Shown piece after piece: positions 6,282 to 6,510 of a stretch of 6,510 nucleotides of DNA. The notes beneath the pieces were generated by a model that made no database searches, was not told where the DNA came from, and worked only from the letters and a program-made list of their open reading frames with translations. This DNA comes from Planctomycetota bacterium. Its GTDB lineage: Bacteria; Planctomycetota; Phycisphaerae; UBA1845. The translations under genes and the position numbers were made by a program. Every line of letters begins with the position of its first letter. Positions within the stretch are counted from its first letter, which is position 1. Location of the stretch: positions 1-6,510 of the forward strand of contig JADFIX010000235.1 in the NCBI GenBank assembly GCA_022566435.1, in the 5' to 3' direction.

Positions 6282-6359
6282 CCCTTGCTTGTCGTTTGAT
6301 CCGTGCCCCATCGTAGTGGGCCGGACAAGAAGACACTTCTGTGGAGCGTTTGGTGCATC

Positions 6360-6510
6360 GTGTCGAGTTCGAAAACACCCCAATCTGCCGGCGGGCCGGA
6401 GGCAGACCGCACCGTTGAGATGAGCGGCGTCTCGGATTCGAGTCTGCCCTCAGATGCAAGACCGACCGAAACATCAGACGGAATTGAGCCACGGATCGAC
6501 GTCACGATCC
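6360..6510 (+). CDS. Probable start of an unidentified gene, cut by the right edge
   Basis: The plus-strand frame is open from after TGA at 6297 to the window end. GTG at 6360 would begin MSSSKTPQSAGG and the frame runs on through an in-frame ATG at 6420 (MSGVSDSSLPSDAR) to EPRIDVTI at the edge. About 50 residues are seen, polar and rich in Ser, Pro, Asp and Glu, like a disordered N-terminus before a folded domain. GGAG at 6343-6346 lies 13 nt before the GTG; the ATG has GGAGG 17 nt upstream. Neither is ideal, so the start is unsure. No family can be named from this fragment. It is divergent from pepD. Confidence 0.35.
   Translation, partial: MSSSKTPQSAGGPEADRTVEMSGVSDSSLPSDARPTETSDGIEPRIDVTI

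Larger units (their letters stand above)
5898..6359. other. Intergenic region upstream of pepD, mostly non-coding
   Basis: No convincing long gene. Two open frames cross it (5968-6423 plus, 5918-6505 minus), but neither has a recognisable domain and both are Arg/Pro/Ser-rich as expected of chance frames in GC-rich DNA. It holds the sites listed separately: a minus-strand promoter candidate, a dyad, a 15-codon ORF and GC-rich inverted repeats. I see no tRNA, rRNA or insertion sequence. Confidence 0.6.

Noticed and set aside
5968..6423. Plus-strand open frame of 151 codons in the pepD upstream region
   Set aside because: No recognisable domain, no clear ribosome-binding site, codon use unlike the firm genes, and an Arg/Pro-rich C-terminal half.
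5918..6505. Minus-strand open frame of 195 codons upstream of pepD
   Set aside because: No domain recognised and composition like a chance frame; it overlaps the better-looking start of a plus-strand gene at the right edge.

Overview
The window most likely comes from a planctomycete (Planctomycetota, perhaps Phycisphaerae-like). The main evidence is the C-terminal architecture of two large secreted proteins: a GACC-type Cys-rich module, then runs of DCNGN-x-PDECD and DGDGVPDGCD repeats, then an IPTLxxWG sorting tail. From general knowledge these are hallmarks of planctomycete surface proteins, but the phylum is inferred and not proven here. Base composition is moderately GC-rich.

Layout. Positions 1-1742 (+) hold the C-terminal 579 residues of a secreted subtilisin-like (S8) protease whose N-terminus lies off the left edge. 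A 223-bp gap follows. It carries a candidate promoter and ribosome-binding site for the next gene and, more speculatively, a decayed copy of the 3' end of pepD. Positions 1966-4380 (+) hold a complete 804-residue paralogue of the first protease, with signal peptide, full Asp/His/Ser triad, beta-sandwich domain, Ca-binding-type repeats and membrane-sorting tail. Eight bases later, convergently on the minus strand, lies a complete pepD-type Xaa-His dipeptidase (4389-5897, 502 aa). The remaining ~600 bp are mostly non-coding. They hold a candidate pepD promoter, an operator-like dyad, a 15-codon ORF with a strong Shine-Dalgarno sequence, a cluster of competing GC-rich inverted repeats, and the probable start of another plus-strand gene cut by the right edge.

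How the genes may fit together. The two proteases are tandem duplicates (about 73% identical by my count over 578 aligned residues), built to be exported and held at the cell surface. PepD is a cytoplasmic peptidase acting at the last step of peptide use. A protein-scavenging link between them is possible, but the genes are convergent rather than an operon, so this is only inference. The most interesting points are the duplication itself, the divergence of one loop beside the active site, the variant sorting motif in the first copy, the possible pepD scar that would record how the duplication arose, and the attenuator-like leader at the right.
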